From Gammaproteobacteria bacterium (GTDB lineage Bacteria > Pseudomonadota > Gammaproteobacteria > HyVt-429): a stretch of DNA of 64,000 nucleotides. The notes under the pieces were generated by a model. It ran no database searches, had not been told where the DNA came from, and worked only from the letters and a program-made list of their open reading frames with translations. Position 1 is the stretch's first letter; the number at the start of each line of letters is the position of its first letter. Shown here one piece after another: positions 1-8,322 of this stretch. A program made the translations under genes and the position numbers. The DNA is taken from contig JAADGI010000009.1 of assembly GCA_013152415.1 (NCBI GenBank), positions 1 to 64,000 on the forward strand. The letters run 5' to 3'.

Positions 1-137
1 TCGACGCCGCCGCCGAAGTGGGCGTATCCGCCGTCATCCAACCCGGCGGTTCCATGCGTGACGACGAGGTCATCCAGGCCGCCAACGAACACGGCATTGC
101 CATGGTGTTTACCGCTATGCGGCACTTTCGGCATTGA
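1..137 (+). CDS. purH: PurH, C-terminal fragment (cut by window start)
   Basis: This is the last 44 codons of the bifunctional AICAR formyltransferase / IMP cyclohydrolase, which performs the last two steps of IMP synthesis in the cytosol. The reading frame starts at base 3 and ends with TGA at 135-137. The tail carries the family signature [13 protein letters not shown] followed by [11 protein letters not shown] and a terminal MRHFRH, which is how proteobacterial PurH proteins end. In related genomes purD follows directly. Here an accessory region of about 4.5 kb separates them. Only the 5' part is missing, because the window begins inside the gene; nothing suggests it is broken. Confidence 0.95.
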   Translation, partial: DAAAEVGVSAVIQPGGSMRDDEVIQAANEHGIAMVFTAMRHFRH

Positions 138-425
138 ACTAACATTTGCCGCTAAGACGCACAGGGATGTGCTAATGTCGCGGGAGGCACGACCCCATGG
201 ATGGGGGAGGTAGAGCGACGCTTGGAGCCAAAGCCGAGGACGCCAAGAGCGACTGCGCAGAAACGCGAAGATTAGGTTGTGATCTCAAGAACACTCACTG
301 TTAATCAATAGTCCCTTCTCCCTCAGGGAGAAGGCGAGGATGAGGGGAATAGTAAAATCAATGGTTAACCTTGTTGTGCCCTCACCTTAGCCCTTTTATT
401 CCCTGGGGTGCCCAAAGGGCGAGAG
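138..425. other. Gene-free stretch with repeats after purH
   Basis: No convincing gene is seen. Three repeat pieces are. At 145-165 lies an inverted copy of the sequence that precedes the purD start at 3705-3735 (core CGCTAAGACGC). At 193-206 there is a short inverted repeat, CCCCAT-GG-ATGGGG. At 314-334 lies a hairpin, CCTTCTCCC-TCA-GGGAGAAGG, followed by a GATGAGGGG tail. A degenerate opposite-oriented copy of that tail lies near 378-396. The hairpin-plus-tail is the same type as the repeats inside hsdM at 57403-57486. Confidence 0.55.
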
Positions 426-498
426 TATTAACGATTGAGCTCACCGGGACAAAGAGAAGCGCAGCTTTTTGACGGTCCGCTGGAATGATTTGTTGGGC
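426..498 (-). other. Integron attC-like site 3 (end of lipoprotein cassette)
   Basis: Read on the minus strand, the site starts with GCCCAAC, a match to the attC R'' box RYYYAAC, at 498-492. The following AATCATTCCAGCGGAC looks like a typical attC left arm. It ends at a degenerate GTTAATA at 432-426. The R'' box is the exact complement of GTTGGGC at 974-968, which begins the same cassette. That matching is expected, because a cassette's attC closes on its own start when circular. The right-hand box is poor, so this may be the decayed array end. Confidence 0.65.
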
Positions 499-513
499 AC
501 ACCCTATTTCAAT

Positions 514-936
514 TCAACGGATGTTCGTTGGTCCACTGAACCCAGGCTGAAGTTGCTCTGTTGTGTAGCAACGTGCCCCGCCAGTTCCTACGGGGGTATA
601 TTTGATTACTTTTCCATCTCGAATAAAAAAGATATTGTTACATGCGGCAAACCGCTGAACACAGCTTGAAAATTTGCTATACGTTGCGTAATCAACTGTT
701 CCGCTGTAGATGCTGCCGCCGCCAGTGCATTGGCCAAGATTAGCGCCATTAACGTAATTCCAAATCTCCGTACCATCCGATGCTTGTGTCTTTACAACTG
801 GGACGGTTAGGAAGATTGGATGGATTTCAAGCGCTACTACCGGCTGCCCAACCCATGCATCCAAGTCTACTTGCCTGACAGTGGCACAGCCACTAACCAT
901 AAGTAATACAATAGCCCCTAAAGCAATTTTCTTCAT
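514..936 (-). CDS. Small predicted lipoprotein
   Basis: A 140-residue protein with a classical lipoprotein signal: MKK, a hydrophobic stretch, then lipobox VSGC. It should therefore be lipid-anchored on the periplasmic side of a membrane. The mature part has four further cysteines, which could form disulphides. The start at 936 is chosen over the ATG at 957 because a GAGGTGAT ribosome site lies eight bases upstream and the signal peptide starts there. I do not recognise a family beyond a weak likeness to small outer-membrane lipoproteins. It sits between two attC-like sites, as an integron cassette gene would, and is on the same strand as its neighbours. Confidence 0.75.
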   Translation of the reverse strand: MKKIALGAIVLLMVSGCATVRQVDLDAWVGQPVVALEIHPIFLTVPVVKTQASDGTEIWNYVNGANLGQCTGGGSIYSGTVDYATYSKFSSCVQRFAACNNIFFIRDGKVIKYTPVGTGGARCYTTEQLQPGFSGPTNIR

Positions 937-967
937 TGTTATCACCTCAGATCTCAAACAGATGTGT

Positions 968-1077
968 GCCCAACGTGTTAAAAGCGGCGCGCGTCTTTTC
1001 GCGTGTCCGGTCCGTGCCTTTTGCGTCGTCCGAGCAAAGCGGATTTTTGCTCTGCGTTTTTAAATGACTTGTTATGT
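968..1077 (-). other. Integron attC-like site 2 (end of the 73-aa cassette)
   Basis: On the minus strand the site runs from ACATAAC (1077-1071) to GTTGGGC (974-968), 110 bp. The inner arms TTTAAAAACGC and GCCGCTTTTAA are imperfect complements, giving the long folded hairpin expected of attC. ACATAAC is the exact complement of GTTATGT at 1341-1335, the start of the cassette that this site closes. GTTGGGC is a full match to GTTRRRY and begins the next cassette, which carries the lipoprotein. Confidence 0.78.
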
Positions 1078-1089
1078 GAGTGATTCAAA

Positions 1090-1311
1090 TTAAAGAGTTA
1101 CCACAAGTTCATATTCTTTTTGCACTTCATGTTCTGCCCATGACATGATAGTCCGCGCATCATTATCGCCAATTACAGTGAAGCCTAGTGGTTTTTCAGA
1201 ACCTTCTGGATTTAGTTTTACCCCCATACCTTGCTTATACATTTCGTGTTCCTGCATCTTTTCATGTACAAGTTTTGCATATTGCATTTCATAGACTTTT
1301 GGCTTACTCAT
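1090..1311 (-). CDS. 73-aa protein of unknown function (cassette gene)
   Basis: A 73-residue, charged, cytosolic-looking protein with no signal peptide or membrane segment. The start at 1311 is supported by a GAGG ribosome site five bases before the ATG; the longer frame up to 1359 has no such support. The protein has a Glu/Lys-rich N-terminal helix-like part (around VHEKMQEHEMYKQGM) and a short beta-like C-terminal part ending YELVVTL. I do not recognise a family. It is bracketed by attC-like sites at 968-1077 and 1335-1401 and is transcribed in the same direction as the rest of the array, so it most likely entered as an integron gene cassette. Confidence 0.7.
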   Translation of the reverse strand: MSKPKVYEMQYAKLVHEKMQEHEMYKQGMGVKLNPEGSEKPLGFTVIGDNDARTIMSWAEHEVQKEYELVVTL

Positions 1312-1334
1312 AATTTCCTCTTTATTTATAATGC

Positions 1335-1401
1335 ACATAACGACCAAGCTGTGCGGCACAAACGAAGCGTAGATTGCGTCTGAACGAGCGCATTGTTAGG
1401 C
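1335..1401 (-). other. Integron attC-like site 1 (end of the RHH cassette)
   Basis: On the minus strand this 67-bp site starts with GCCTAAC (1401-1395), a perfect RYYYAAC box, and ends with GTTATGT (1341-1335). In between lie AATGCGCTCGTTCAGACGCA and a GC-rich middle, much like short attC sites of resistance cassettes. GTTATGT differs from GTTRRRY at one base, but it is exactly complementary to the closing box of the next cassette at 1077-1071. Confidence 0.78.
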
Positions 1402-1414
1402 ATATTTACCACTG

Positions 1415-1915
1415 CTATCGGATATACTCAAAAGTGATACCCAATTGAGACAAGAGACGACCTAATTGCTTAATGGTCGTTTCGTAGTTTTTGTGAGCTT
1501 CCATGTACATGTTCTTGTACTTTAGTGGAACAAAGAAGTCGTTACCCTGTGGATGTTTCGGGGACTTTGCAAAGAGATAGCGCTTAGCGCTCGTTTTGTA
1601 AGGTGCTAGAGTCTCAAATTGGTCCCATAAGCCCTTTCCGTAAATGAATTCCAATACCTTTGTGCATAGGTCTGGAACTGTTGTTGCCGAAATCCTCTCG
1701 CCATTAAGTTCAACCACTGTGCCCCGCTCACGTGGAACCCTTACAACTGCAACTTCAGAGGTAATCCTGCCACCGTTGGGCTTAGCTACATAATTCGTAG
1801 TTCCGCCGTCCAAAAGTCTACGAATTACATCTTCAGGCTCTCGGTCCTCGAATGGCCTGGCCAGTGCTTGAAGCCGGGCGTAAACCTCGTCTGAGAGGGA
1901 AATTGTCTTAGCCAT
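1415..1915 (-). CDS. Protein with RHH/CopG-like N-terminus, unknown C-terminal domain
   Basis: A 166-residue protein. The first 36 residues (MAKTISLSDEVYARL, then EDVIRRLLDGG) read like a ribbon-helix-helix DNA-binding domain such as CopG or the SeqA dimerisation part. Residues about 85-166, with YGKGLWDQFETLAPYKT and a following KSPKHPQGNDFF stretch, form a compact domain I cannot name. AAGGAG precedes the ATG at good distance, and a near-consensus promoter lies at 1946-1974. An own promoter is common for regulatory or toxin-antitoxin-like integron cassettes. No partner gene is seen. Function is unknown; DNA binding is inferred from the N-terminus only. Confidence 0.75.
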   Translation of the reverse strand: MAKTISLSDEVYARLQALARPFEDREPEDVIRRLLDGGTTNYVAKPNGGRITSEVAVVRVPRERGTVVELNGERISATTVPDLCTKVLEFIYGKGLWDQFETLAPYKTSAKRYLFAKSPKHPQGNDFFVPLKYKNMYMEAHKNYETTIKQLGRLLSQLGITFEYIR

Positions 1916-1945
1916 GGCTATTTCTCCTTTTCTAGATTGAAAAAG

Positions 1946-1974
1946 AGATTAAGCGAGATAACTGTATTTGTCAA
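1946..1974 (-). promoter_or_regulatory. Sigma70-type promoter of the RHH cassette gene
   Basis: On the minus strand a perfect -35 box TTGACA (1974-1969) is followed after 17 bases by TAATCT (1951-1946). Just upstream, AGTTAT and ATAACT form an inverted repeat around 1975-1996 within an AT-rich tract. This could be where the RHH-like product binds its own promoter. Confidence 0.65.
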
Positions 1975-2017
1975 CTAGTTATTTGTATATAACTGGATAA
2001 TTGTATTAGCGTAAGTA

Positions 2018-2084
2018 TGCCGAACATAAGTAGTGGTCCTAAATGTCCAATATGCTTTCGGACATATTAGGGGATTATAATCCC
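2018..2084. other. Possible cassette start box and two palindromes
   Basis: On the minus strand GTTCGGC at 2024-2018 resembles a GTTRRRY box and differs at one base from GTTAGGC, the complement of the closing box at 1401-1395. It may be the start of the RHH cassette. Next to it, CCTAAATGTCC (2038-2048) and GGACATATTAGG (2060-2071) form an 11-bp stem with one bulge, and GGGATTATAATCCC (2071-2084) is a perfect palindrome. These may be remains of another attC site or a transcript end for the XRE gene. Confidence 0.45.
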
Positions 2085-2163
2085 TGACTTCATCCCACCT
2101 TCATTTTTTTGCGCCTTCGCATCTACCCCTCAAAGGGGCACCAAGGTTTACGGCAAGAAACTA

Positions 2164-2637
2164 TTACGCCGCGTCTCTCTTTTTAACAACCAGATCAACA
2201 TCGCAATTGAGTATATGAAGAAGGGCGACCAGTTGATTCATCGACTTGCGGGTATTCGCAGGGTCCAGGAGACGATAGAGCTGAGGTACAGACGTCTTCA
2301 GGCGCCTGGCGATCTGGCGTCGGCTTAAGCCGCTACTTTCGATCCCGCGTCTCGCCTCCAGGGATAATTTGTAGGTGAGGAGTTCGGCGAGATACTTTGG
2401 GTCTTCGTTGTATTCAAGAAACTGGTCAATATGGACCGAACCCTCTTCGCCTGATTCCAAAACATAGCTAATGGCCTCGTTGCCGAGTTCCTTATCTACA
2501 AAAACGTCCTCGATACGATCATCAGGGCTGGGTTGTGGATCAGCCTCGGCATAGGGGAACGAATAGTTGGCCCCCGATCGAGTCGTGACCGAAAACTCAT
2601 TTCGCCGATTATTCGGCGTCACACTGCGTATCTTCAT
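2164..2637 (-). CDS. XRE-type HTH protein with DUF2442-like N-terminus (antitoxin-like)
   Basis: A 157-residue protein. Its first ~75 residues look like the DUF2442 fold (MKIRSVTPNNRRNEFSV, then SFPYAEADPQPSPDDRIEDV). The C-terminal half holds a helix-turn-helix: SGLSRRQIARRLKTSVPQLY, followed by a helix with LVALLHILNCDVDL. The start at 2637 overlaps the stop of the preceding DUF4160 gene by ATGA, so the two are translationally coupled; the longer frame to 2790 lies inside that gene. DUF4160 and DUF2442 genes are often paired and thought to form toxin-antitoxin systems. By that logic this is the DNA-binding antitoxin, probably acting at the operator 2834-2857. Confidence 0.8.
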   Translation of the reverse strand: MKIRSVTPNNRRNEFSVTTRSGANYSFPYAEADPQPSPDDRIEDVFVDKELGNEAISYVLESGEEGSVHIDQFLEYNEDPKYLAELLTYKLSLEARRGIESSGLSRRQIARRLKTSVPQLYRLLDPANTRKSMNQLVALLHILNCDVDLVVKKRDAA

Positions 2638-2828
2638 AACTTGCCTTCGCTGTCTAATGCTTCGATGAGCTGAAGTAAGCTTCGATTGGCCTTTCCTTCC
2701 ATAGCTTGCCCGTTCTCCAGGTCCCACTTCACTACTAATTTCGATTCTCGGTAGACATGGACATGACGGGGCGAATGATCGCCCTTCCATGTCAAAAAAA
2801 CGTAGTTCCCTCTACGTATCTTACCCAT
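2634..2828 (-). CDS. DUF4160 family protein (putative toxin partner)
   Basis: A 64-residue protein of the DUF4160 family, shown by the family hallmark PRHVHVYRE after a short basic N-terminus (MGKIRRGNYVF) and by the later VVKWDLENGQ segment. Length fits the family (about 60-90 residues). It is the first gene of a two-gene operon with the XRE/DUF2442-like gene, overlapping by four bases. The conserved HxH pair suggests a small active or metal site, but the biochemical role of the family is not established to my knowledge; the toxin role is an inference from gene pairing. Confidence 0.78.
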   Translation of the reverse strand: MGKIRRGNYVFLTWKGDHSPRHVHVYRESKLVVKWDLENGQAMEGKANRSLLQLIEALDSEGKL

Positions 2829-2833
2829 TGGTT

Positions 2834-2857
2834 AATGTTACCACTCATGGTAACATT
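2834..2857 (-). promoter_or_regulatory. Operator palindrome of the DUF4160-XRE pair
   Basis: A perfect inverted repeat with 9-bp arms (AATGTTACC and GGTAACATT) and a six-base centre lies six bases upstream of the DUF4160 start. A TTGCAA / TAACAT promoter-like pair on the minus strand is interrupted by it, so a protein bound here would block transcription. The likely ligand is the XRE protein encoded by the second gene. Confidence 0.7.
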
Positions 2858-2953
2858 TGCAAGTGCATTGGGTGACATAACAACACGCATGAGGGATTAT
2901 CGGGGCATATTTTTAGAGAAAAAAAGGGGACAATCTGTTCCCTTTTCCTACCC

Positions 2954-3014
2954 TTTCTTCGCGTCTCTGCGGCGAGAAAATATTATGAATGTATTAATCG
3001 TGAGTGGTTGGGCG
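2954..3014 (+). repeat. First copy of a purD-leader-like sequence next to a cassette boundary
   Basis: Bases 2954-3014 resemble 3705-3767, the leader and first codons of the purD relic. Both have TTTCTT-GCG, then GCGGC or GCGGCGA, then AGAAAATATTATGA, and then matching codons for V-LIV. The copy ends in GTTGGGC at 3008-3014, whose complement GCCCAAC is the closing box expected for the hicAB cassette starting at 3676. So a duplicated purD 5' end and an integron recombination box coincide here. Confidence 0.5.
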
Positions 3015-3019
3015 TCGTG

Positions 3020-3259
3020 TTATGCGACGTTTTGTATGCGATTGGCAAAGTCACCGCCGGAGGTCGCGGGCGGTAAGGGCTTGCCATCTTGCCGATACAA
3101 TTCGATGGCTTCCTCGACAATCCGGCAAAGCTCTTCAAAGACCTGCTTCTCATCATCGCCGTGGCAACCGCCGAGAATCAGTCCTGGCGCACTTCCGACA
3201 TAGCACTGATCTTCTTCAGACCATTCCACGATCTTTACGTATTTAGCGCTGTCTTTCAT
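3020..3259 (-). CDS. hicB: HicB-family antitoxin
   Basis: A 79-residue HicB-like antitoxin: partial RNase-H-like fold with YVKIVEWSEEDQCYVGSAPGL, the GCHGDDEKQV turn and the EELCRIVEEAIELY helix, ending with the usual GKPLPPAT segment. HicB binds and inhibits HicA and usually represses the operon. No separate C-terminal DNA-binding domain is visible, so repression would depend on the complex or another factor. Its start overlaps the hicA stop by four bases. The order hicA then hicB on the minus strand is the usual one. The pair lies between GTTGGGC at 3676-3670 and GCCCAAC at 3014-3008, consistent with an integron cassette. Confidence 0.88.
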   Translation of the reverse strand: MKDSAKYVKIVEWSEEDQCYVGSAPGLILGGCHGDDEKQVFEELCRIVEEAIELYRQDGKPLPPATSGGDFANRIQNVA

Positions 3260-3453
3260 CTCTTCATCTCCTCCAGGACCAAGTGTACGGCTCGGGCCTG
3301 ATATTTCTTTGCATCGTCACCCGGTTTACCGGAAATTGTCACGGGTTTTTGTACATCCGGGTGAACGAAATTCCGATGGCTTCCTTTGCCACCTCGATTC
3401 ACAAACCCAGCCCTTTCTAGTTCGGCCATCAACTCCCTGACTTTCTGTGGCAT
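3256..3453 (-). CDS. hicA: HicA-family toxin (mRNA interferase)
   Basis: A 65-residue HicA toxin with the double-stranded-RNA-binding-like fold. Landmarks are KVRELMAELERAGF, then GGKGSHRNFVHP with the catalytic histidine of the GSH motif, then VTISGKPGDD and a C-terminal helix. HicA cleaves mRNA and arrests growth unless bound by HicB. The ATG at 3453 is preferred over the TTG three bases earlier. Stop and hicB start overlap (ATGA). Length and all key residues are normal, so the toxin should be active. Confidence 0.9.
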   Translation of the reverse strand: MPQKVRELMAELERAGFVNRGGKGSHRNFVHPDVQKPVTISGKPGDDAKKYQARAVHLVLEEMKR

Positions 3454-3704
3454 CAATCTATCCCTGTCTCTTTAAATCACACAACATTGCGATTGAACAA
3501 CTTTCCATGTCCAGACATTATAGCTCCAGATATAGTCAGTTCTTTCCTGAAATACCATGAAAAATGCTTATTTCTCATGGCCTTAGGTTTGCTGGATAGT
3601 GGGTTGTGGCTACACAAGACTTTTTGCCCATTTCCCCTTAGTATCCACACTCCATATGCCCTTTATGCAGCCCAACCACCATGTTTTATTTTAATCCATC
3701 CTCT

Positions 3705-4060
<356 letters not shown>

Positions 4061-4656
4061 TGCGCGAGCTGTCCGCTAAACAAAATAGCGACAAACTTGC
4101 CAAAATTCGACTAAAATAGCCTAACCCGTTGTTTATTATAGATAATAAGCTAGAATACCTTGTGTATGCTGTTGGCATGGGCATGTCTACCTCGACACCG
4201 CTTCCTTGCGCTGTAGCGAGTATTGGCAATATAATTCATGAAATTCAAGTCAGCGTTCAGCAGATGATGAACCATAACGTATGAACGACTTTAACTTGGA
4301 CACACTGGGCAGAAAAGCAAACTGTACAGAGCCGCCCCTTAGTCGACGGCACACTCTAAATCACACTTTTTCCCATAGAACCTACACCTTGGTATGCCAT
4401 AGTTATAGTCCCCATATCCTGTTCGATATGGTGCGCCCCACCCTCATATATAGAATTTGGCGAACCTTCTTCCAGGGATATATCAACTCATTCAGATTCA
4501 ACATCGATTCTGTATTGTATCGCGTTTATTAGCGACCCGCCTATGGCCAATGAATTTGTGCATGAGAATCAACCCAAACTTTAGCGTTTCAACAATTTTG
4601 AAACATTACATCAGATAAAGTATCCAAACTATTATGAAGATTTACTGGGGGCTAAA
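4061..4656. other. AT-rich gap before purD
   Basis: Nearly 600 bases with no gene I can support. The best open frames are about 50 codons (a frame ending near 4284 with a stretch like AVASIGNIIHEIQVSVQQMM) and 83 codons (4281-4532). Neither has a ribosome site or recognisable family. They may be remains of inserted genes. Base composition resembles the purD that follows, so the two may have arrived together. The promoter of purD should be in the last 100 bases. Confidence 0.5.
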
Positions 4657-6030
4657 ATGAGCAACATCTTACTTGTTGGCGGCGGCGGACGTGAACATGC
4701 TATAGCTGAGGCACTATGTCGTGATGATTCTGTTCGTCTATTCGCTGTAATGAACTGCAAAAATCCCGGCATTATTGCTTTATCTCAAAGTGATGATTGG
4801 GTAGTCCATAATGAGAACGATATTAATTGGGTTACTAATTGGGCAGACGAAAAAAATATTGATTTTGCTGTGGTCGGGTTTGAAGAACCACTTGGTGAAG
4901 GGTTATGCGATGAACTCGAAAACCGTGGCATACCAGCATTAGGCCCTAAAAAAGAAGCTGCGCGCCTTGAAACTTCAAAAGTTTTTACGCGAGTCCTCTT
5001 GGATGAGTACGATATTCCAGGGAATGCTGAGTATCAGCTTTTTTCAGATCCAAATGAATTGTCAAAATTTCTTAAATCAACTTCAAAACAATATGCACTT
5101 AAGCCCGTAGGTTTGACAGCAGGTAAAGGCGTCAAGATTATGGGAGAGCAGCTAAAAACAACAGAAGAGGCCATTCAATATGGCCACGAAGTTATTCAAC
5201 AAGAAATCGGTCAATACGCACAAATACTTCTGGAAGAGCGGCTAACCGGAGAAGAATTCACGTTACAGTGCTTTGTAGACGGCAAAACATTAGTCCCAAT
5301 GCCGCTTGTACAGGATTTCAAAAGAGCATCTGAAGGTGACAAAGGACCCAACACCGGTGGAATGGGTTCCTATTCTCAAGCGAACGGATTGTTGCCATTT
5401 GTTACAGAGGATGATCGCGATGAGGCCCTGAGCATCCTGGAAAAAATAATCGCAATATTATCTTCTAAAAAGGGCATTAAATATCAGGGTGTTCTTTATG
5501 GGCAGTTCATGATCGGGGGCAACGGCATAAAACTCGTGGAAATTAATGCGCGCTTTGGTGATCCAGAAGCAATGAATGTCTTATCATTACTTGAAACTAG
5601 CCTTGTAGATATCTGTAAGGCGATTATTAATGGAACCTTGGACAAATTGAACGTTCGTTTTTCCAATAAAGCCTCTGTTTGTACTTATGTAGCACCCCCA
5701 GGATATGAAACAGGCAACCCTAAATCTGATTCAAAGCTGGTAGTGGATGAACCTAGAATCAAAGAAATAGGCGCAGAACTTTATTATGCCAAGGTTGAGC
5801 TAAAACATGGCGCTGTCCTAACTACATCCTCAAGATCGCTCGCAGTCGTTGGTATCGCAGATACGACACGCCAAGCACATGCGGTGGCGGAAGACGCGCT
5901 TCATTGTATAAAGGGAGAATTTCATGCCAGACATGATATTGGGAAAAAATATTTCTCTAGTGAAGAAACCTATAAGGATATTATAGATGACCATAACCAT
6001 ATAGATAATCAATGCATGGGTGTTGGATAA
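4657..6030 (+). CDS. purD: Phosphoribosylamine-glycine ligase, archaeal-type
   Basis: A 457-residue GAR synthetase, joining glycine to phosphoribosylamine with ATP in purine synthesis. The N-terminal Rossmann motif [16 protein letters not shown]-grasp residues ALKPVGLTAGKGVKIMGE, GPNTGGMGSYS and the metal site EINARFGDPEAMN are intact. Several blocks are those of methanogen-type PurD, not of proteobacteria: MNCKNPGI after the first helix, LETSKVFTR, VPMPLVQDF, YGQFM and a C-terminal HDIGKK. Length is also that of the archaeal form. The gene is much richer in A+T than purE next door. It stands where the bacterial purD should be, whose head survives at 3736, so it looks like a horizontally acquired replacement. 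Ribosome site is GGGG before ATG. Confidence 0.9.
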   Translation: MSNILLVGGGGREHAIAEALCRDDSVRLFAVMNCKNPGIIALSQSDDWVVHNENDINWVTNWADEKNIDFAVVGFEEPLGEGLCDELENRGIPALGPKKEAARLETSKVFTRVLLDEYDIPGNAEYQLFSDPNELSKFLKSTSKQYALKPVGLTAGKGVKIMGEQLKTTEEAIQYGHEVIQQEIGQYAQILLEERLTGEEFTLQCFVDGKTLVPMPLVQDFKRASEGDKGPNTGGMGSYSQANGLLPFVTEDDRDEALSILEKIIAILSSKKGIKYQGVLYGQFMIGGNGIKLVEINARFGDPEAMNVLSLLETSLVDICKAIINGTLDKLNVRFSNKASVCTYVAPPGYETGNPKSDSKLVVDEPRIKEIGAELYYAKVELKHGAVLTTSSRSLAVVGIADTTRQAHAVAEDALHCIKGEFHARHDIGKKYFSSEETYKDIIDDHNHIDNQCMGVG

Positions 6031-6154
6031 TTATTGCTAAACGATATTGCACCTTGCTCAACAACAACATAGGCATAGGTGGATTTAGGTTCCAGGGAGG
6101 GCTGTGCTGCCTGAGCAAGTCTTCGCCTATAGCCGCACTATATGAGATAGAGAG

Positions 6155-6652
6155 ATGAAGAGTCCTTTTGTGGCGGTCCTCATGGGGTCTGATTCTGACC
6201 TCGACACCATACAAGCCACCCTGGACACCCTGGAAAAACTCGGGGTGGTCTATGAAGTTCGTATCAAATCCGCCCATCGCACCCCCGAGGCCACTCGTGA
6301 TTACATTATCGACGCCGAGGCACGAGGTTGTGCGGTCTTCATTGCCGCCGCCGGGCTGGCCGCACACTTGGCCGGTGCCGTCGCCGCCCAAACCATCAAA
6401 CCGGTCATTGGCGTGCCCATGGACGCCGGCCCCCTGCAGGGTCAGGATGCCTTACTGTCTACGGTGATGATGCCCGGTGGTATCCCTGTCGCCTGCGTGG
6501 CCATCGGTAAGGCCGGGGCAAAAAATGCCGCCTATTTATCCGCTCAGATCCTGGCGGTAGCCGATGCCGACCTGGCCTTGCGCCTGAAGGAAGAACGCCG
6601 CCACAACGCCGATGCCATCGCCGAAAAAGATCGGCTGCTGCAACAACGCTAG
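6155..6652 (+). CDS. purE: N5-carboxyaminoimidazole ribonucleotide mutase, PurE class I
   Basis: A 165-residue PurE, converting N5-CAIR to CAIR in purine synthesis. The class I motifs are present: GSDSDL near residue 11, SAHRTPEA near 46 and AAAGLAAHLAG with VIGVPM. The C-terminal helix is slightly longer than in E. coli. purK, the usual partner supplying N5-CAIR, is not next to it and not in the window. It lies after purD with a 124-base gap and before tsaC with 15 bases, so it probably has its own promoter in that gap and drives tsaC. Confidence 0.96.
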   Translation: MKSPFVAVLMGSDSDLDTIQATLDTLEKLGVVYEVRIKSAHRTPEATRDYIIDAEARGCAVFIAAAGLAAHLAGAVAAQTIKPVIGVPMDAGPLQGQDALLSTVMMPGGIPVACVAIGKAGAKNAAYLSAQILAVADADLALRLKEERRHNADAIAEKDRLLQQR

Positions 6653-6667
6653 CACCCAGGCACCGCC

Positions 6668-7220
6668 ATGACCCGCAAAGAGCTGCAACAGGCAGTACGG
6701 GTGTTACGTGCCGGGGGGATTGTGGCCTATCCCACCGAGTCCTGTTTTGGGCTGGGTTGCGACCCCCGCTACAAACACAGCCTGCGCAACTTGATCAGGT
6801 TAAAGGGACGTTCCTGGGAAAAGGGCCTGTTGCTGATCAGTGACCGGTGTGAACGTCTGGCGCACTACGTGGACTGGCCAGATACCACGATCCAACAACA
6901 GGTTAACGCCAGTTGGCCGGGCCCCTTCAGCTGGGCCTTGCCAGCACGAAAAGGTGTATCACGCTGGCTAAGGGGTCGCCATGCCAGTGTTGTGGTGCGC
7001 GTCACCGCCCACCCACCGGCCCGGGCTCTGTGCCAACAGCTGGGAGGGGCGCTGGTCTCCACCAGCGCCAACCGCCACGGACGGCCCGCCGCCCGCAGTG
7101 CGGCCATGGTCCAGAGAGAGTTCAGGGGGCAGGTGGACTATATCCTGCCGGGTAAGATCGGTGCGATGACACGCCCTTCGGAAATCCGCGATGCGATCAG
7201 CGGTGCCATCATCCGCCCTG

Positions 7221-7225
<5 letters not shown>
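6668..7225 (+). CDS. tsaC: Threonylcarbamoyl-AMP synthase TsaC
   Basis: A 185-residue YrdC-fold enzyme that makes threonylcarbamoyl-AMP from threonine, bicarbonate and ATP, the first step of the t6A modification at position 37 of ANN-decoding tRNAs. Seen: GGIVAYPTESCFGLGCDP near the N-terminus, the KGRSWEKGLLLI block for ATP and substrate binding, the PGPFSWALPA turn and VSTSANRHG. The length fits the short TsaC form without the Sua5 C-terminal domain. It sits 15 bases after purE and is likely co-transcribed. Confidence 0.95.
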
Positions 7226-8257
<1,032 letters not shown>

Positions 8258-8322
8258 TAGGCCGGCTCCATAAATACATCTTTTGCTACAGGCAACAATC
8301 AAAGTTCGGCAATTCACCTCCA

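Noticed and set aside
2875-3014. Complete attC site closing the hicAB cassette
   Set aside because: Boxes GCCCAAC and GTTATGT are present 140 bases apart, but the inner arms do not pair convincingly and the middle resembles the purD leader; only the closing box is used as evidence.
4281-4532. 83-codon open frame before purD
   Set aside because: No ribosome site, no family likeness, odd composition; likely chance in an AT-rich gap.
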